64,000 bases of DNA from NCBI GenBank assembly GCA_933228895.1, contig OW121854.1, positions 59,810,609 to 59,874,608 on the forward strand. Direction: 5' to 3'. The position numbers were made by a program, and so were the translations under genes. This DNA comes from Platycnemis pennipes. Its lineage: Eukaryota > Arthropoda > Insecta > Odonata > Platycnemididae. Shown here piece by piece: positions 1 through 10,982 of this stretch. The number at the start of each line of letters is the position of its first letter. Position 1 is the stretch's first letter. The notes under the pieces were generated by a model. The model was not told the DNA's origin. It saw nothing but the letters and a program-made list of their open reading frames with translations, and did no database searches.

Positions 1-262
1 AATAAATTCCAAGACAATATTTTCAGTGATGATGTTAAAAATATTTTGCGAACCCCAACTTACAATGGCAGACTGGACCATAATCATAAAATTAGAGAAA
101 TTGATTGCCGAACTGACAGATTCAAAATGTCCTTTTTTCCTCGTAAAATTAGGGATATGTATTGCGGTAAATATGTCCAATACGAGTGAATCAATCCATA
201 GCATAGGTAGTTGTATGTTGGTATAAGGACTTGAAGGTAACCCAAATAACAGCATGTTTTTG
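1..262 (+). mobile_element. CR1/L2-like non-LTR retrotransposon, 3' fragment
   Basis: This diverged 3' piece begins at or before the window edge. It matches the copies at 38.03-38.80 kb and 42.99-43.66 kb from the codons for the FSDDVKNIL stretch through the end of the reverse-transcriptase ORF and about 60 bases of 3' UTR. The reading frame is disturbed near its end, so it is a dead copy. After about position 262 the match stops before the ATGTAG tail seen in the younger copies. The assignment comes from direct comparison within this window. Confidence 0.75.
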
Positions 263-337
263 CAAGACTGCAATGACAGTCTGAGTGACTTTATAACATC
301 GATCGATCGATATTAAAACCCATCGATCCGACAATAA

Positions 338-871
338 GGTGCATTTACACATAGCAGTTGACTGCTATGACAGTCAACTGCTAACAGCTATTAAGCCCCA
401 CTCGCATATGTAAACAGCAACTGCGATGCGAGTTCAAGGCGATTCTGGACAGTGTCGAACACTATAGATCCACGTTCGAGCTATTAGCAAAGTAGTTGAA
501 GTCCGTCTACTTTCCAGCGGAAATGTATCTAACACAATCGCAACAATCGTCAACGGAAAGCAATACACGACATCTGAAACCGGGATTTGGATATAACAAC
601 GAGGGTATCCCTCTCTGAAGGGAAGATTCTACACTTCAAAGAATTGTTAGACAAAATAAATGCCAATGGAATTTGTTACTCAAAGGATTTCATGAAAATT
701 CAAGCATCAATCACTATTGATATCAAACGCTTTTTCTTTGTTATGACAACGCCTAACTAGCGCCTCTAAGTCGCATAGAAGTTGGTGCAGACGCACCATA
801 GCAGTAGCGATAGCGATATATCGCGCATCTCGCGACTGTCATGGCAGTCAACTGCTGCATGTAAACACTGC
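338..871. mobile_element. MITE-like element with imperfect terminal inverted repeats
   Basis: The ends are inverted repeats of about 38 bp, both containing GCAGTTGACTGC followed by ATGACAGTC in inward orientation. The outermost 15 bases are less well matched. No coding capacity is visible inside. An identical 11-base direct repeat, TTAAAACCCAT, lies outside both ends (313-323 and 873-883); on the left it is 14 bases from the apparent terminus, so it may or may not be a target duplication. The superfamily is undetermined. Confidence 0.6.
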
Positions 872-1539
872 TTTAAAACCCATGGCATAAAAATGATAGG
901 CTGTTAATGCATTCAAAACTCTCGTGACTACTTTTGAGGTGAGGGAAAGGAGAGAAATGGAGGGTGGTAAGGTGGGTGGATATGAAGATACTGCAGATGG
1001 TAGTAGTGGCAAGGAGGTTGAAATAAATAAGAAAAAGACGGAGTGAGTTGATGGAACTGGGAAAGGTATGAATATTTAGAAGGACATAATGGAGAGATGA
1101 ATGTTGTGTAAGTGGTGGTGAGGGAGGAAAAGAATTATAATACAATGTCTTTTAAGGCATTTGTTCATCATTCTTATTAATAGATTAATACAAAACAGAT
1201 CCTTCTGTCATCTAACCCCTAGTCAAAATAATTACGCAAATATTAAGCTTGATAATACAAGGAATAGAAATATAAAGAGAAAAAAAGAAGCTTGCAAGAT
1301 TACAATTTGAAATAGAAAGATGATGATATAGAGATCATATAAGAATGTAAAAAATAATGAAAACCACAACCACACCAGAAGGCGGTTGTGAAAATCTACG
1401 AAATCCTACTGACAGTGTAGCTTACACTATTTCACTACAGATGATGTAACAAAATGAAACTAAGGTACCTACGTAGTTAAATAGATAGAGAAAAACAGAA
1501 AATTAGTTAAATACAGAAAATGTGGTTTGGATTGAATTA
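872..1539. other. No gene seen; purine-rich intergenic DNA
   Basis: The plus strand is rich in GA-type runs between 940 and 1140, which opens a spurious minus-strand frame of low-complexity composition. I see no splice-consistent exon, RNA gene or delimited repeat here. Confidence 0.5.
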
Positions 1540-1660
1540 TGAGAGGTAGGAAGTACGCAGGCCTAAAGAGGGGTAACGTATGAAATATAGGTGTATTATT
1601 CTCTCTAAGAACGTTTAAAACTATCTAAAGGTAGCTTGGAAAGAATTTTATATCCATGTA
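1540..1660 (+). repeat. Dispersed repeat fragment, unclassified
   Basis: The block GAGAGGTAGGAAGTACGCAG and its following bases resemble the segment at about 50,660-50,700 (GGGAGGTAGGAGGTATGCAG), with similar downstream AT-rich sequence. A weaker relative may lie near 4,740. It may be the 3' region of an old retrotransposon, but no diagnostic domain remains. Confidence 0.35.
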
Positions 1661-1794
1661 AGTTGATATAACACTTTAAAAATGGTAAATTAAGGTTCAT
1701 GTGAATTGAGTAATTTCATTTATTGCCAAAGGGTGCCTCTCTTGAACACGCGTTTGAATGTCCCCACCAACCGGAAGGTGGCGATGACGTACTC

Positions 1795-2256
1795 ATGATG
1801 CGAAGCAGTAAACTCCTGGGAATAGTTTTCGCAACTGGTTATTTGAGAGAAAGTTCACTGTTTACAGTTTTGCGACGCGTTCTTCGTCCCCACGATTTTC
1901 GAGATAACTTTTTATTTGAAGCGGCATTGAAATTTTTGGAGAGAACTGAGACCTTAAAATCCTTGTTGAATGGCGAGAAAGTGGCCTTCGTCTATCATCG
2001 TTTGCTCAAAACTCCGACCCGTACCGTCATGAACGGTCACCACTCCCATCGTTCTGTCATTTCCTACTCAATGGATCAAAAATCATTCCACGAACTTTTA
2101 CCTCTCATAGCCACGCACGTGCAGAGTGTTGAGAGAGTGCCTCACTTAAAGAGACAGGTACACTTGAGATGCACAGATACGCACATGGCTTACGTCGTGC
2201 CTGTAAAGACCTGTGTCATGCACAGCGTATTTACGATAAGTGGCGTTTTTTCCTGA
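1795..2256 (+). CDS. Hypothetical open frame, 153 codons from the first ATG
   Basis: This is one of the longer uninterrupted frames outside retroelements. The frame is open from 1723, but the first ATG is at 1795. The predicted product is mixed in composition, with basic and hydrophobic stretches (for example SFHELLPLIATHVQ) and no signal peptide, membrane segment or motif that I recognise. No convincing splice acceptor or donor frames it, and nothing adjacent supports a gene. It could be an exon, a decayed transposase, or chance. Confidence 0.2.
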   Translation: MMRSSKLLGIVFATGYLRESSLFTVLRRVLRPHDFRDNFLFEAALKFLERTETLKSLLNGEKVAFVYHRLLKTPTRTVMNGHHSHRSVISYSMDQKSFHELLPLIATHVQSVERVPHLKRQVHLRCTDTHMAYVVPVKTCVMHSVFTISGVFS

Positions 2257-3269
2257 CATCTATCTCTGGCTACCTTCCATCTACCTCCCTCCCTTTTGCG
2301 CCACAACGGGGGTAAAGGTTGATTTTTGTAGCATGGTTTGTCGTTATATCTATCCGTTATCTTATTCAAAAATTTTAGATTTTTACGTGAAAACACTTGA
2401 ATGTGGGGAATGTCACTCGAGAGCATAGTGCATCTAAAAGGACAAATCAATTAATCCTTTCCTCTCTTAACTGCCATCAACAGCGCAAAAGAAGGGATGG
2501 AATATTTGAGGAACGCCTATGAAATAACCTAAGAAATCGAAATGAGAATACTGGTCAAAAGGAAACGTGTTCAAACAATACCTTATTTATTGCCATTTTG
2601 CAAAGTCAAAGTGCGCGCGAAAAAAATTTATTCGACGTGGTAGGCATTTTTCATTCCATATAGCCTTGCACTCATGGATACATTTTAAAACCACGGCCAT
2701 TATGAGATTTAATTGCTGCGAACGTGTTTTCGAATACCTATCTAGACCCACATGACTTAAAAAATATATATTTTTCGTTTACATTCCATGAAAAGTTTTT
2801 TCTGTATCATCGTCGCCATTTTTTTAACAGAAATAACGATACATAGTTACGATAGACGTATTATATGTCATAATCATTAGAAGCTGCCGTTTCCGCCCAT
2901 GAATTCCCTTTGAAATAAATGGTCAAAGAGTATTTACGAAAATAATTCAGAACTAAAAAAAATTCAGTGAATGATTTATTGGGTACGGACAAAGTTTTAA
3001 AGCATAGGCGTCATTTTCTGGCGCATGAAACTACTTACTGCTTACATATTTTACTGCTGACATATTTTCATAAAAATAATTCCCACAAGGTCGAACCTGA
3101 AACTATGGCCTTTACACTCAATTAGGCACCGAAGGCCGCTACACAAACAGACACTTCCGACAAACGCGACCGATACCTTTTCCACTCGCGTGAAGAAATA
3201 TGGTGTGCCTCCCTCCCCTAGATGACTTGCGAATATTTGGCAAATCTTCGAAGGACGCGGCATAGGCGA
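2257..3269. other. AT-rich intergenic stretch, nothing recognised
   Basis: Only short frames occur and none shows a recognisable domain. No tRNA-like boxes, terminal repeats or microsatellite arrays were noticed. Confidence 0.5.
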
Positions 3270-3690
3270 GTGGGGGATGGGTGCGGGTGGTGTTGACAGC
3301 GGAAGGGGAGGGGACTCAGTTTGTTCACCGGTGGCTCCTCATGTTCCCCCAGCCCTCTTTGGCGGGATGGAGGGCGGCTGGGAGCTAGCGAATCGGGGTC
3401 GGAAGAGAAAGCATAATGCTTCCCCCCGGAGGAATGCTTTCGAAAGAAAGGGAAGAGTAGACACGCCACCTTCAGCGCCGGAGGTGGGTACTGCTCGCGT
3501 CTCTCCTCCGCCTGGCCGAGGGAACTCGACCGCCTCCGAGACGGAACCTCCCGAGCGGGCAGTACAGGAGGACGTTTTTGTCCGCTCCGAGAAAGATAAT
3601 CGTTCCTGGCGGCGATCTTTATGCAACGTCCTTTTAATCTTACTCTTATCTTATGTCCTTTTAATGAATTCAGTACTTGTCCCGAACTAA
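3270..3690 (+). other. CpG-rich block with open frames on both strands
   Basis: A sharp rise in GC and CpG frequency stands out from the AT-rich surroundings. A 137-codon plus-strand frame (3277-3690) ends in a hydrophobic run (LCNVLLILLLSYVLLM), but minus-strand frames are equally open, as expected from stop-codon depletion in GC-rich DNA. This could be a promoter and first exon of an unidentified gene. No function is assigned. Confidence 0.3.
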
Positions 3691-3744
3691 TCAACAAACA
3701 CTCCAAAGAGATTGATAATTATGCCTGGACAGAAATTGCAAGGA

Positions 3745-4192
3745 GGTTGGAATGTTACTGGAGGAAGAATCGCAGCTGATTTATGAAGCCAGAGGCCATA
3801 TTTGTAGGTAAGACGTATGGGCTTGCTAGTCGCGATACTCGTACGGATGAAGTTGTTTTTCCAATTAAAACTTAAAGTAGTAAAATGAATAACAGAATTA
3901 TTTTTTAAAATTCTCCAAATAAACAGAGGAAGTGCGAACACACTATCAAGCACCAAATAAGTAGTTTAAATAGGTTAAATTCGAACTAGTTTTTGTTGCA
4001 AAATTAACTTCCAGGGGAATTAAATGCATTTATACGTTCCTTAAATAGCCTTAGGAAGAGTAACTGCCTTCTTTGCGATAAAATCTGGGTTCGATTATAT
4101 TGTTATTTACATTTTAATACACATGAAATCAAAATAAGAGGCGTTACATAACGCAATGTTTTGTACAGAGGAGGTGGGGCCTAATCCTTCCT
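3745..4192 (+). repeat. Unclassified dispersed repeat, copy A
   Basis: The segment is homologous, in inverted orientation, to 10,120-10,568. Shared landmarks include the GGAATGTTACTGGAGGA-like start, the CGCGATACTCGTACGGATG block, an AGGAAGA-TAA stretch, and the terminal GTGGGGCCTAATCCTTC. The copies are well diverged. No coding domain, tRNA box or terminal repeat identifies the class. Confidence 0.65.
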
Positions 4193-5384
4193 CCTGCAGT
4201 ACATTTTAACCACCTTGGTAATTGTAGACTTTTGTAAAAAATCTTACATAAGCACATGATTCATGGTATGTCACTAACTGAAGTAGTAGTGATTTAATGT
4301 AAAATTAAATATAATAAGAAACTTCAGATTGCAGTCCATCGTAACTTCAGAGAGTTTAATGTACTTCTAAATATCTTATTGTTCCATGAAATATTTTCTT
4401 CTGATAATTAGTTGACTGGGCGAAACAATTCCTTGTACTCAAGCAAACATAATGGACCTGAGATGCATATTCTTGAGTTGCCTATTAGTTATCCTCTACA
4501 CTACTAGCTATGAATGTCCTTTTGACAGGTTGTAATGCTCAGTGAAACATAAATGTAATAAAAGTTTTCAAACATAATTGTAATGAAAATCTCCAGCATA
4601 ACTAATGTCAGTGTCAGAATTCATTCTGTATTAAGAATTAGCTATGTTTAATTAGCCAATAAATGTCACTATCGACGGTAGATTGAGAACATAAGAAATG
4701 GGGAGGAAGGTAAAGAGTGGATATTATAGATAATGAAGAGAGGTAGGAATAATGCCGGCTTGAACAGAGAAGTAGCATAGAGATGCAGCCGTTAGACAAG
4801 TGTATAGCAAATTAGAGTAGGGAAACTCCACAGAAACCTACCCCACCAGGTAAAAAACTATCAATCACCAATAATTAGCTGTCTAAAGTCTATAAAATCC
4901 CCCACATCATCATTACTAGTCATCACTCCTAAGATTGAGTTGACGCAGCTCTTCACTCAATACCCCACCCTTTCCCAATATTCCCAATCAATTTCCCCTC
5001 GCAGGCTGTTTCAGCAGATTCTAACTAAGATAATATAATCCATCAAGGATAGTTAGGTATTTTTGAAGTAGTAGAAGTTCTAGGAAGTGCAGGTAGGGTG
5101 AAAAGAAACATCGCTTCGGCTTAAGCCAATTTTGATGAAGGTGCCAAAATTATTGACTTCCTATTGAATATAAAATATTGACTTTCTATAAAATATTGAC
5201 TCCCTCATGAATGCAGGCTCTGGTAGCAAGAGTACCTGCTTCCTGATGGAAAGCCATAACTCAAACTATCACACCATCTTCGTTTTCGGACAACAGTTCT
5301 TATAATCAATTGCTGCGTTAATAGGAGAGACAATCGACAATAAGGTCATTTGCACCATCAAGGTGGATATTATGGAAGAGAACG
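4193..5384. other. Intergenic, no gene seen
   Basis: The DNA is AT-rich with short frames only. Around 4,700-4,830 an AG-rich patch faintly resembles the dispersed repeat at 1,540 and 50,500. Confidence 0.45.
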
Positions 5385-5625
5385 ATAATGAGGAGCCGAG
5401 GAGGAGGCGAACATAAAAAAAATCGGCATTAGCCAGCTGTTAACCAAAAGCTCCCATATGTCCACAGTATAACGTCTTATCCGACGGACGGTGTGCTGAA
5501 CTTAAGATGCTTTACGCACCACACTCAAGTAGGGACCGGTATTCAAATGAAAAATCTTTCTTTCCTAGAATTCTAACGTGGCCCTTGGGATGACAAGTCG
5601 CTACCCTATCCACCTCAGAAACAAG
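5385..5625 (-). mobile_element. SINE-1 copy, minus strand, degraded
   Basis: In plus orientation the copy shows the family signature CCGACGGACGGTGTGCTGAA, a CACACTCAAGTAGGGACCGG block, and a decayed tRNA-like B-box region near 5,575-5,600. The same order of blocks occurs in the minus-strand copies at 46.6, 45.3 and 43.7 kb. Confidence 0.7.
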
Positions 5626-6399
5626 ATGCTGTAATATTTGTAACTAGAAGTAGAATTAGGCTATAAGGTACTCCGGGTACCAAGATAATATCGCCAACAT
5701 CTATTTTTACAGTCATTTCTATGAATTTCATATGGGACACACAACCAATTCTACTTTTTATCCCACCTGCAAAGAAATATTTGAGAAGTACTACAAACAT
5801 GCATTGTAATACACATTAGTATTTCATGTAGGCGTGCTTAAATCCTAAAACTATCTACCATCTTAATTACATCTCTGTTTCATTAATCCGGATTAATCTA
5901 AATCGTTCAATTTCATTTGCATGTCAAGATAAATTTATTTTATGAAGGCATCATATTGTGAGAAGTGCTGATGTTGTTATGGCCACGAATTGATTGAGGA
6001 AAGAACGAATATTTGAATCTATCTGTGGAGCAGTTTCTCTTATTTTGTGGTCTCTAATGGTCCTGTATACCAATTTAGTCTGGGGTCTTGATAATTCTAT
6101 CGGTGCAGTGGTTAATTCTCTCCGCAAATGTATAGGTTCTACCGTGGAATTAGAAGTATAAACTTACTCTATGGTTCTACAAAAAGTTAACCCTGAGACC
6201 GCTTCCTCCATTTTTCATAGTAGAGGTCTATTGGTTTGATATGAGCTTTTGCAATTCAACCTTGATGGGAAAAACCCTGCTGAATGAAAATCCCATAGAA
6301 TTCCTTTGTCGGAAGATGGAGGTGTGGAAGTAAACAAACCAGCCCATTCCCCCTTCTCTTTATCTCCCTATCTCCTCCTTCCACCCACTCCATCTCATT
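5626..6399. other. Intergenic, nothing recognised
   Basis: AT-rich DNA without a supported gene, tRNA-like box or repeat boundary. Confidence 0.5.
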
Positions 6400-6620
6400 C
6401 CATGGCTGAGGCGCACTTTCTCGGACGGCGTCCTCGCAGCCCTCGCCGTCGCCGGGCAACTGAAGGGTGCGCGCAGTGAGCAGGGAAGCGATGGGGAAGA
6501 GGAGGAAGGTTAACCGTGCGCGCAGTAATGCCGCGGTTTGTTCCGCCGGACTGCTTCACTGCCGAAACCACTTCCACGCCTAACGTTGCATCGACGCGAT
6601 GGAGTGCTTAGGAGGCCGAG
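6400..6620 (+). other. Small CpG-rich block, possible promoter or first exon
   Basis: CpG dinucleotides are dense (repeated GCGCGCAG, CGTCGCCGGG) compared with the flanks. An ATG at about 6,491 opens a short basic frame starting MGKRRKV with a stop after about 30 codons. A donor-like site is not convincing. It is listed because CpG-dense islands of this type also mark the more plausible promoter at 28.4 kb. Confidence 0.25.
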
Positions 6621-7324
6621 TCTTAAGTTTTGTCATTCAGGGTACCGCTCCATTGGAAAAGGGAGAAATTTACGATTCGGTGCGCAGAACATTGCGTTAC
6701 CCATATTCGATCGAGAGCGCTTTTTCACACTCCAATCGGCAGCCTTTAACTATGTCAAGTGTACCGCGCTAAGTTGCTCGTGACTCATTAAATTCCTCAA
6801 TTTAACTTGGTGTTTTTCATCAAAGCCTGGTGTTTTCATGAAGTCTCTCGCGGTCTTCAATGAATTGTTCCTCAAGTTATCCGAGGAGTTGACCAAACTC
6901 TTATGCCATTTGATCCATTAAGGACAGGCGAAAAATTGGCTACGGATAAGATTTTTAGAATAAGCAGTAATAATGGAGAAAAACTCGGCGTTGCCCTCAT
7001 CATAGTAGGTCTAACAAAAAGTACCAAAGGGTTTACAGACTCGTGTGGTCGACGTAGTAGTGCACTCGAAGTATGAAGCACGGGATGGAACGGGAATTCC
7101 AGTGAAACGTGTCTAAAACTACTGGGTTTGGAACCGGATCTCGGAATCGCTCTTAAAAAAACAGAACGCGTGAAATCTATGTATTTGTGAATATTTTAAA
7201 ACCAAAATGTGTACATTGATCATGGTTTTCACATTGGGTAATGCACTGTTTTTCTGTGCCATAGTTTACAGGTTAGGACTTTGAACCTGGAGAATCAATG
7301 TTAAGACGAGACGTTTACACACAG
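6621..7324. other. Intergenic, nothing recognised
   Basis: No frame with a recognisable domain and no delimited repeat was noticed. Confidence 0.45.
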
Positions 7325-7515
7325 TTGGAAAGGGGTGAATTAGAGTTTAGTGGTGGTAGATTTCGGTTTTAGGCGCTTCAACTGCTAAGGTTACATTGCA
7401 GCGTCTAACCTAATCTTTAGCGTAACCTTAGACTCTAAGATAGCGCAATACCTGTGATCGAGGCGGAATTTGAACCCTGACCTTTGGATTGCCAGGCCAT
7501 TACGTTACCGACCGG
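7325..7515 (-). mobile_element. SINE-2 copy, minus strand
   Basis: Read on the minus strand it contains GGTCGGTAACG, a CCTGGCAATCCAAAGGT segment and the B-box-like GGTTCAAATTCC, followed by a body ending in CCGAAATCTACCACCAC. This order matches the plus-strand copy at 12.2-12.4 kb. It is a diverged tRNA-derived SINE and not a functional tRNA: acceptor pairing and box A are decayed. Confidence 0.75.
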
Positions 7516-8279
7516 GATACTTCTTATGACCCATTTATGTGTTTTGATTTTTGTAGACTGGCCTTTTCGAATAATGTTGAACGGATATCATCATTGGTAG
7601 ATAAATGCCAACAGAAAACTATCGCAGTTCCACGTTCTAGAGGACTACTGATTCCTCCACCACCTCGCACGGTGTTTTTTACAATGCAGCCTAGTTTTCA
7701 GGATGACTCAACGATATAATCGATGCCTGCGAAAAGAGTTTTGGGAAAGGCCAATCAACGAGAATCCGGAAGTCCTTAGCGAAGAGGCATGGCGCAGGAT
7801 TCCAAAAGTTTCGACATTGCATAATCATTATAGGCTACTCATCTCATTCATATTCGCCGCTCTGAGTTTATTGTAACAGAGACGTTCATCCGTCGTTTAG
7901 TAAACCATTTTCATGTCGGTATATACATCCTTTTACTACTTTTTACTTTTCAACTTTCTAAACCAAGGGTAAGCTCTTTCACCTTGCGTGAGATTGTTTC
8001 ATAAAGATCGGGGATCGGATAGGCGTGGCAGCTTTAGAACTAGTCGCCATCTTGAGTGATCTGGTTCAATCTCGGCAATGGCAGAGAATTTTAATGGGAA
8101 TATAGGTCTATCCTTAAGCGCTGTGAGAAGAACACTTCTGGTCCAGTAAAATGTCCGTCATATTTAACGTTTAGCAGTGTAGTGTCTCTCCTTAAGAGTG
8201 GGCTAATTTCGCCGCCTGGTTTTTTTTTACCTTTCCCCTACCATTTGTTTACCCTTTAGAAATGGTAACAAGAATCCTG

Positions 8280-8480
8280 CAAAGTCACGGTAGCCGGGTC
8301 GTATACGAAAATACTTGTTAGGATTGTTAGGCTGGTGTGTTAATAAACATACCAGCCTAACAATCCAAAGGGTGCAGATTCGAATTCCGCATGGGACGTG
8401 TATGTTGTGTTTGCCTCAAGTGTAAGGTTTAGATTAGGAGGTGCAATATGGCCTAAACAGTTGGAGAACCTAAAAGCCAA
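8280..8480 (+). mobile_element. SINE-2 copy carrying an inverted local duplication
   Basis: The copy reads AGCCGGGTCG, then an inserted segment, then the family block CCAGCCTAACAATCCAAAGG and a B-box-like GATTCGAATTCC, then a GTGTATGTTGTGTTTGCC body like that of the 48.0 kb copy. The insertion contains a perfect inverted copy of part of the SINE (see 8321-8366). Confidence 0.65.
8321..8366. repeat. Perfect 16-bp inverted repeat within the SINE-2 copy
   Basis: The arms are GGATTGTTAGGCTGGT (8321-8336) and its exact reverse complement (8351-8366), with a 14-nt loop. The right arm matches SINE-2 sequence while the left arm does not belong there, so it looks like a templated inverted duplication. 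Confidence 0.9.
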
Positions 8481-8775
8481 ATTCTACGATGAAGTCGATC
8501 CATTCAACGTCATTATATTTGATTTTGTCTCTTCCGCGTATTGGGTAAGTGACACTCATTGCACTAGCCGAGGAATTTGAGGAAGCATCATACAAGAAAG
8601 TTTTCGCTCAAATTTTATTTTCGACTGATTTCCATCGTCCACTCAAAACTCTTTCCACCATTCTCAGTTGTACGTGACGTCCCAGTGGGCTATCGAAAAC
8701 CGACCTGACAGGGCGTTTTTGCTCCGCTCGAGTGAAAGCAGGCATTTCTAAATTGACAACCGTCATCATCATAAC

Positions 8776-8822
8776 AGAACGTCATATTAATGATCAATGC
8801 CTGATCATTAATATGATGTTCT
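8776..8822. repeat. Palindrome, 21-bp arms and 5-nt loop
   Basis: The left arm at 8776-8796 and the right arm at 8802-8822 are reverse complements with one mismatch and contain TCATATTAATGATCA. The sequence is AT-rich. No terminator-like T run follows and no gene is adjacent. Confidence 0.9.
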
Positions 8823-10119
8823 GAATATCCCTGCTTTACGCCTCGAAGAAATTTTCCATTTCGTCCCCAACAATAGCGGAAAGTGAATGATAAGTTGGCA
8901 TGTCAACAATTTTTGCCCTTTCCCAGTGGTGGTGATAAATTCCACGATGTACTAGAGATATATCTATGAGTTTCTATTTGTAGCTTTGATTCTCTTAACC
9001 CAAAACATTTGGCACGGATGCCTATGATTGCAAATCTTTTACGAGAGCGTTCTTTCTGTCGACAGTTTGAGTTTACATTCACTTTCTGATTGGAATTTGC
9101 GAAGTATCCAGCCACCATTTTGAGAATACATGCACCAAATATGTACTTGGTACGTTCAGACAAAACTGAAATAACTACAGTATTAGGCATGTACCAGGTA
9201 CGTGTAATTATATGATAGGAAGATCATTTTTATAGTTGGGATGGCATTGTTTTGCAATCAGTATGATATTTTTCGAAGTGGGAAAGCAAGCGTGGGGTTT
9301 TAAATGGTAGAAGATCATTTTTCAAGGTATGCAGTAAACTAGAGTATCTAGTATAGGGCAATTACCTATCCGAAGTAAATTATGATTGGTATTTTCCACT
9401 GTATTAAGAGATTGTATCTACAACATACTATGGAGCAGTTCCATCATTTCAAGCCTGGAACAGTATTACATACATGTATATAATTTTATGATAACTTCTC
9501 TACACTCTTATTGTTCAGGTACTTTAAATATAACCGATCGAGAGTCTATTTAACTGATCCATTTTTTGTAGTGGAATTGAACATTTTACATGAGAATTAT
9601 GGTAATATTTTTAAAAGTGATCGGAAAAAACAATTCGAGCTCTCCGGAGGTAATGAGGGATTCCTTTGCTGCCCCGAGACAATGAGGATACGTCGTTGGG
9701 TTAAAGGGAAGCGGTTCGTTTATGGAGTAGATTTTGACGACTGCATCTCTCGGTATTGGAATGGTATCGGGTTAGCAGTGTAAGGAACTTCTATGCCTGC
9801 GCATGTTATGTCATCGCGGTGTTGTATACTCTTAAAGTGGATATATTGAATCGAAACAGAATAAATGCGTGCATGAGGAATAATAAATAATTGAAGGGAT
9901 AATGGGCAGAGTATCTTTATGACCGTGATGTGGAGACTCATGTGAGCACAGAAGAGGGAGAAAGAGAATAGGGAATTTCTACGTAATAAGTAAGCGTTTC
10001 GAGGTGAAGAATGGTGCAGAGGGTATCTACAAGGAAGGAAGTATCTACAGAATATACTGGAGGATGAATAGACATGCTAGCCTATGGGTGACAATTAACC
10101 CAGAATGGGAGTGCTTGGG
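8823..10119. other. Intergenic, nothing recognised
   Basis: Short frames only. The 10.00-10.12 kb portion is AG-rich and may be old retroelement DNA, but no domain can be read. Confidence 0.45.
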
Positions 10120-10568
10120 AAGGATTAGGCCCCACCTATTACAAAACTAGTACAAAAAATGCGTTTTATGTGGCTTCTCATGAAGACTGTATGTTTATTA
10201 AAAAATAAATAGCAACGAGATCTTACACAAATTTCATCGCTGAGGCGTCAATTAATCTTCCTAAGGCTATTTAAGGGAGGTATTAATGCACTTGATTCCC
10301 ATAGAGATACTTTTATTACTAGAACTATTTAATATTTAGTCTATCTAAACTACTTAATTAGTGCTTGATTGCACTTTTGTTCACCTCCCTCTATTTCTTT
10401 GACGAATTTTAAAAATGAATCCTATTCTTCATCTGACTACCCTAATTTTTACCCCGTGCAAAAACAATTTCCATCCGTACGAGTATCGCGAGTACATCCC
10501 AATTCCGTATGTCTGTATCCTCTCTTCTTCTCGAATCAGTGGTATCCCTCCTCCAGTACATTCCCACG
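10120..10568 (-). repeat. Unclassified dispersed repeat, copy B
   Basis: This is the inverted homologue of 3,745-4,192. It starts with AAGGATTAGGCCCCAC on the plus strand and includes CCGTACGAGTATCGCG and the CTCCAGTACATTCC end. Overlapping frames in this stretch are different readings of the same non-coding repeat. Confidence 0.65.
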
Positions 10569-10723
10569 TACATATCCTATGGGTATCTACGCGCAAAACC
10601 TATTGCTGAAGAAAAGTTTCCGATGTTGCCTGCTCCTAACTTTAACCGGTGGAATTCCGATGGTGAGAGTAAAGATCGATGTGTAGTAACTTTCTGTTAG
10701 GCCGTGATTAAAATTTTTCCCCT

Positions 10724-10750
10724 GACAGTGAGTTCGAAGTACTCACTGTC
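10724..10750. repeat. Hairpin abutting the 11-bp minisatellite
   Basis: GACAGTGAGT (10724-10733) and ACTCACTGTC (10741-10750) are perfect reverse complements around a 7-nt spacer. The right arm ends exactly where the tandem array begins. Confidence 0.9.
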
Positions 10751-10982
10751 ATCCCTTCCCATTCCCTTCCCATTCCCTTCCCATTCCCTTCCCATTCCCT
10801 TCCCATTCCCTTCCCATTCCCTTCCCATTCCCTTCCCATTCCCTTCCCATTCCCTTCCCATTCCCTTCCCATTCCCTTCCCATTCCCTTCCCATTCCCTT
10901 CCCATTCCCTTCCCATTCCCTTCCCATTCCCTTCCCATTCCCTTCCCATTCCCTTCCCATTCCCTTCCCATTCCCTTCCCAT
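10751..10982. repeat. 11-bp minisatellite, about 21 near-perfect copies
   Basis: The unit is TCCCATTCCCT. Apart from a shortened first unit, the copies look identical across 232 bases, which points to recent expansion or ongoing homogenisation. Because 11 is not a multiple of 3 and the unit lacks stop codons in any phase, all frames are open and give 11-residue peptide repeats. These frames are not genes. Confidence 0.97.

Noticed and set aside
10751..10982. Possible CRISPR array
   Set aside because: There are no spacers between the 11-bp units, and the context is eukaryotic.
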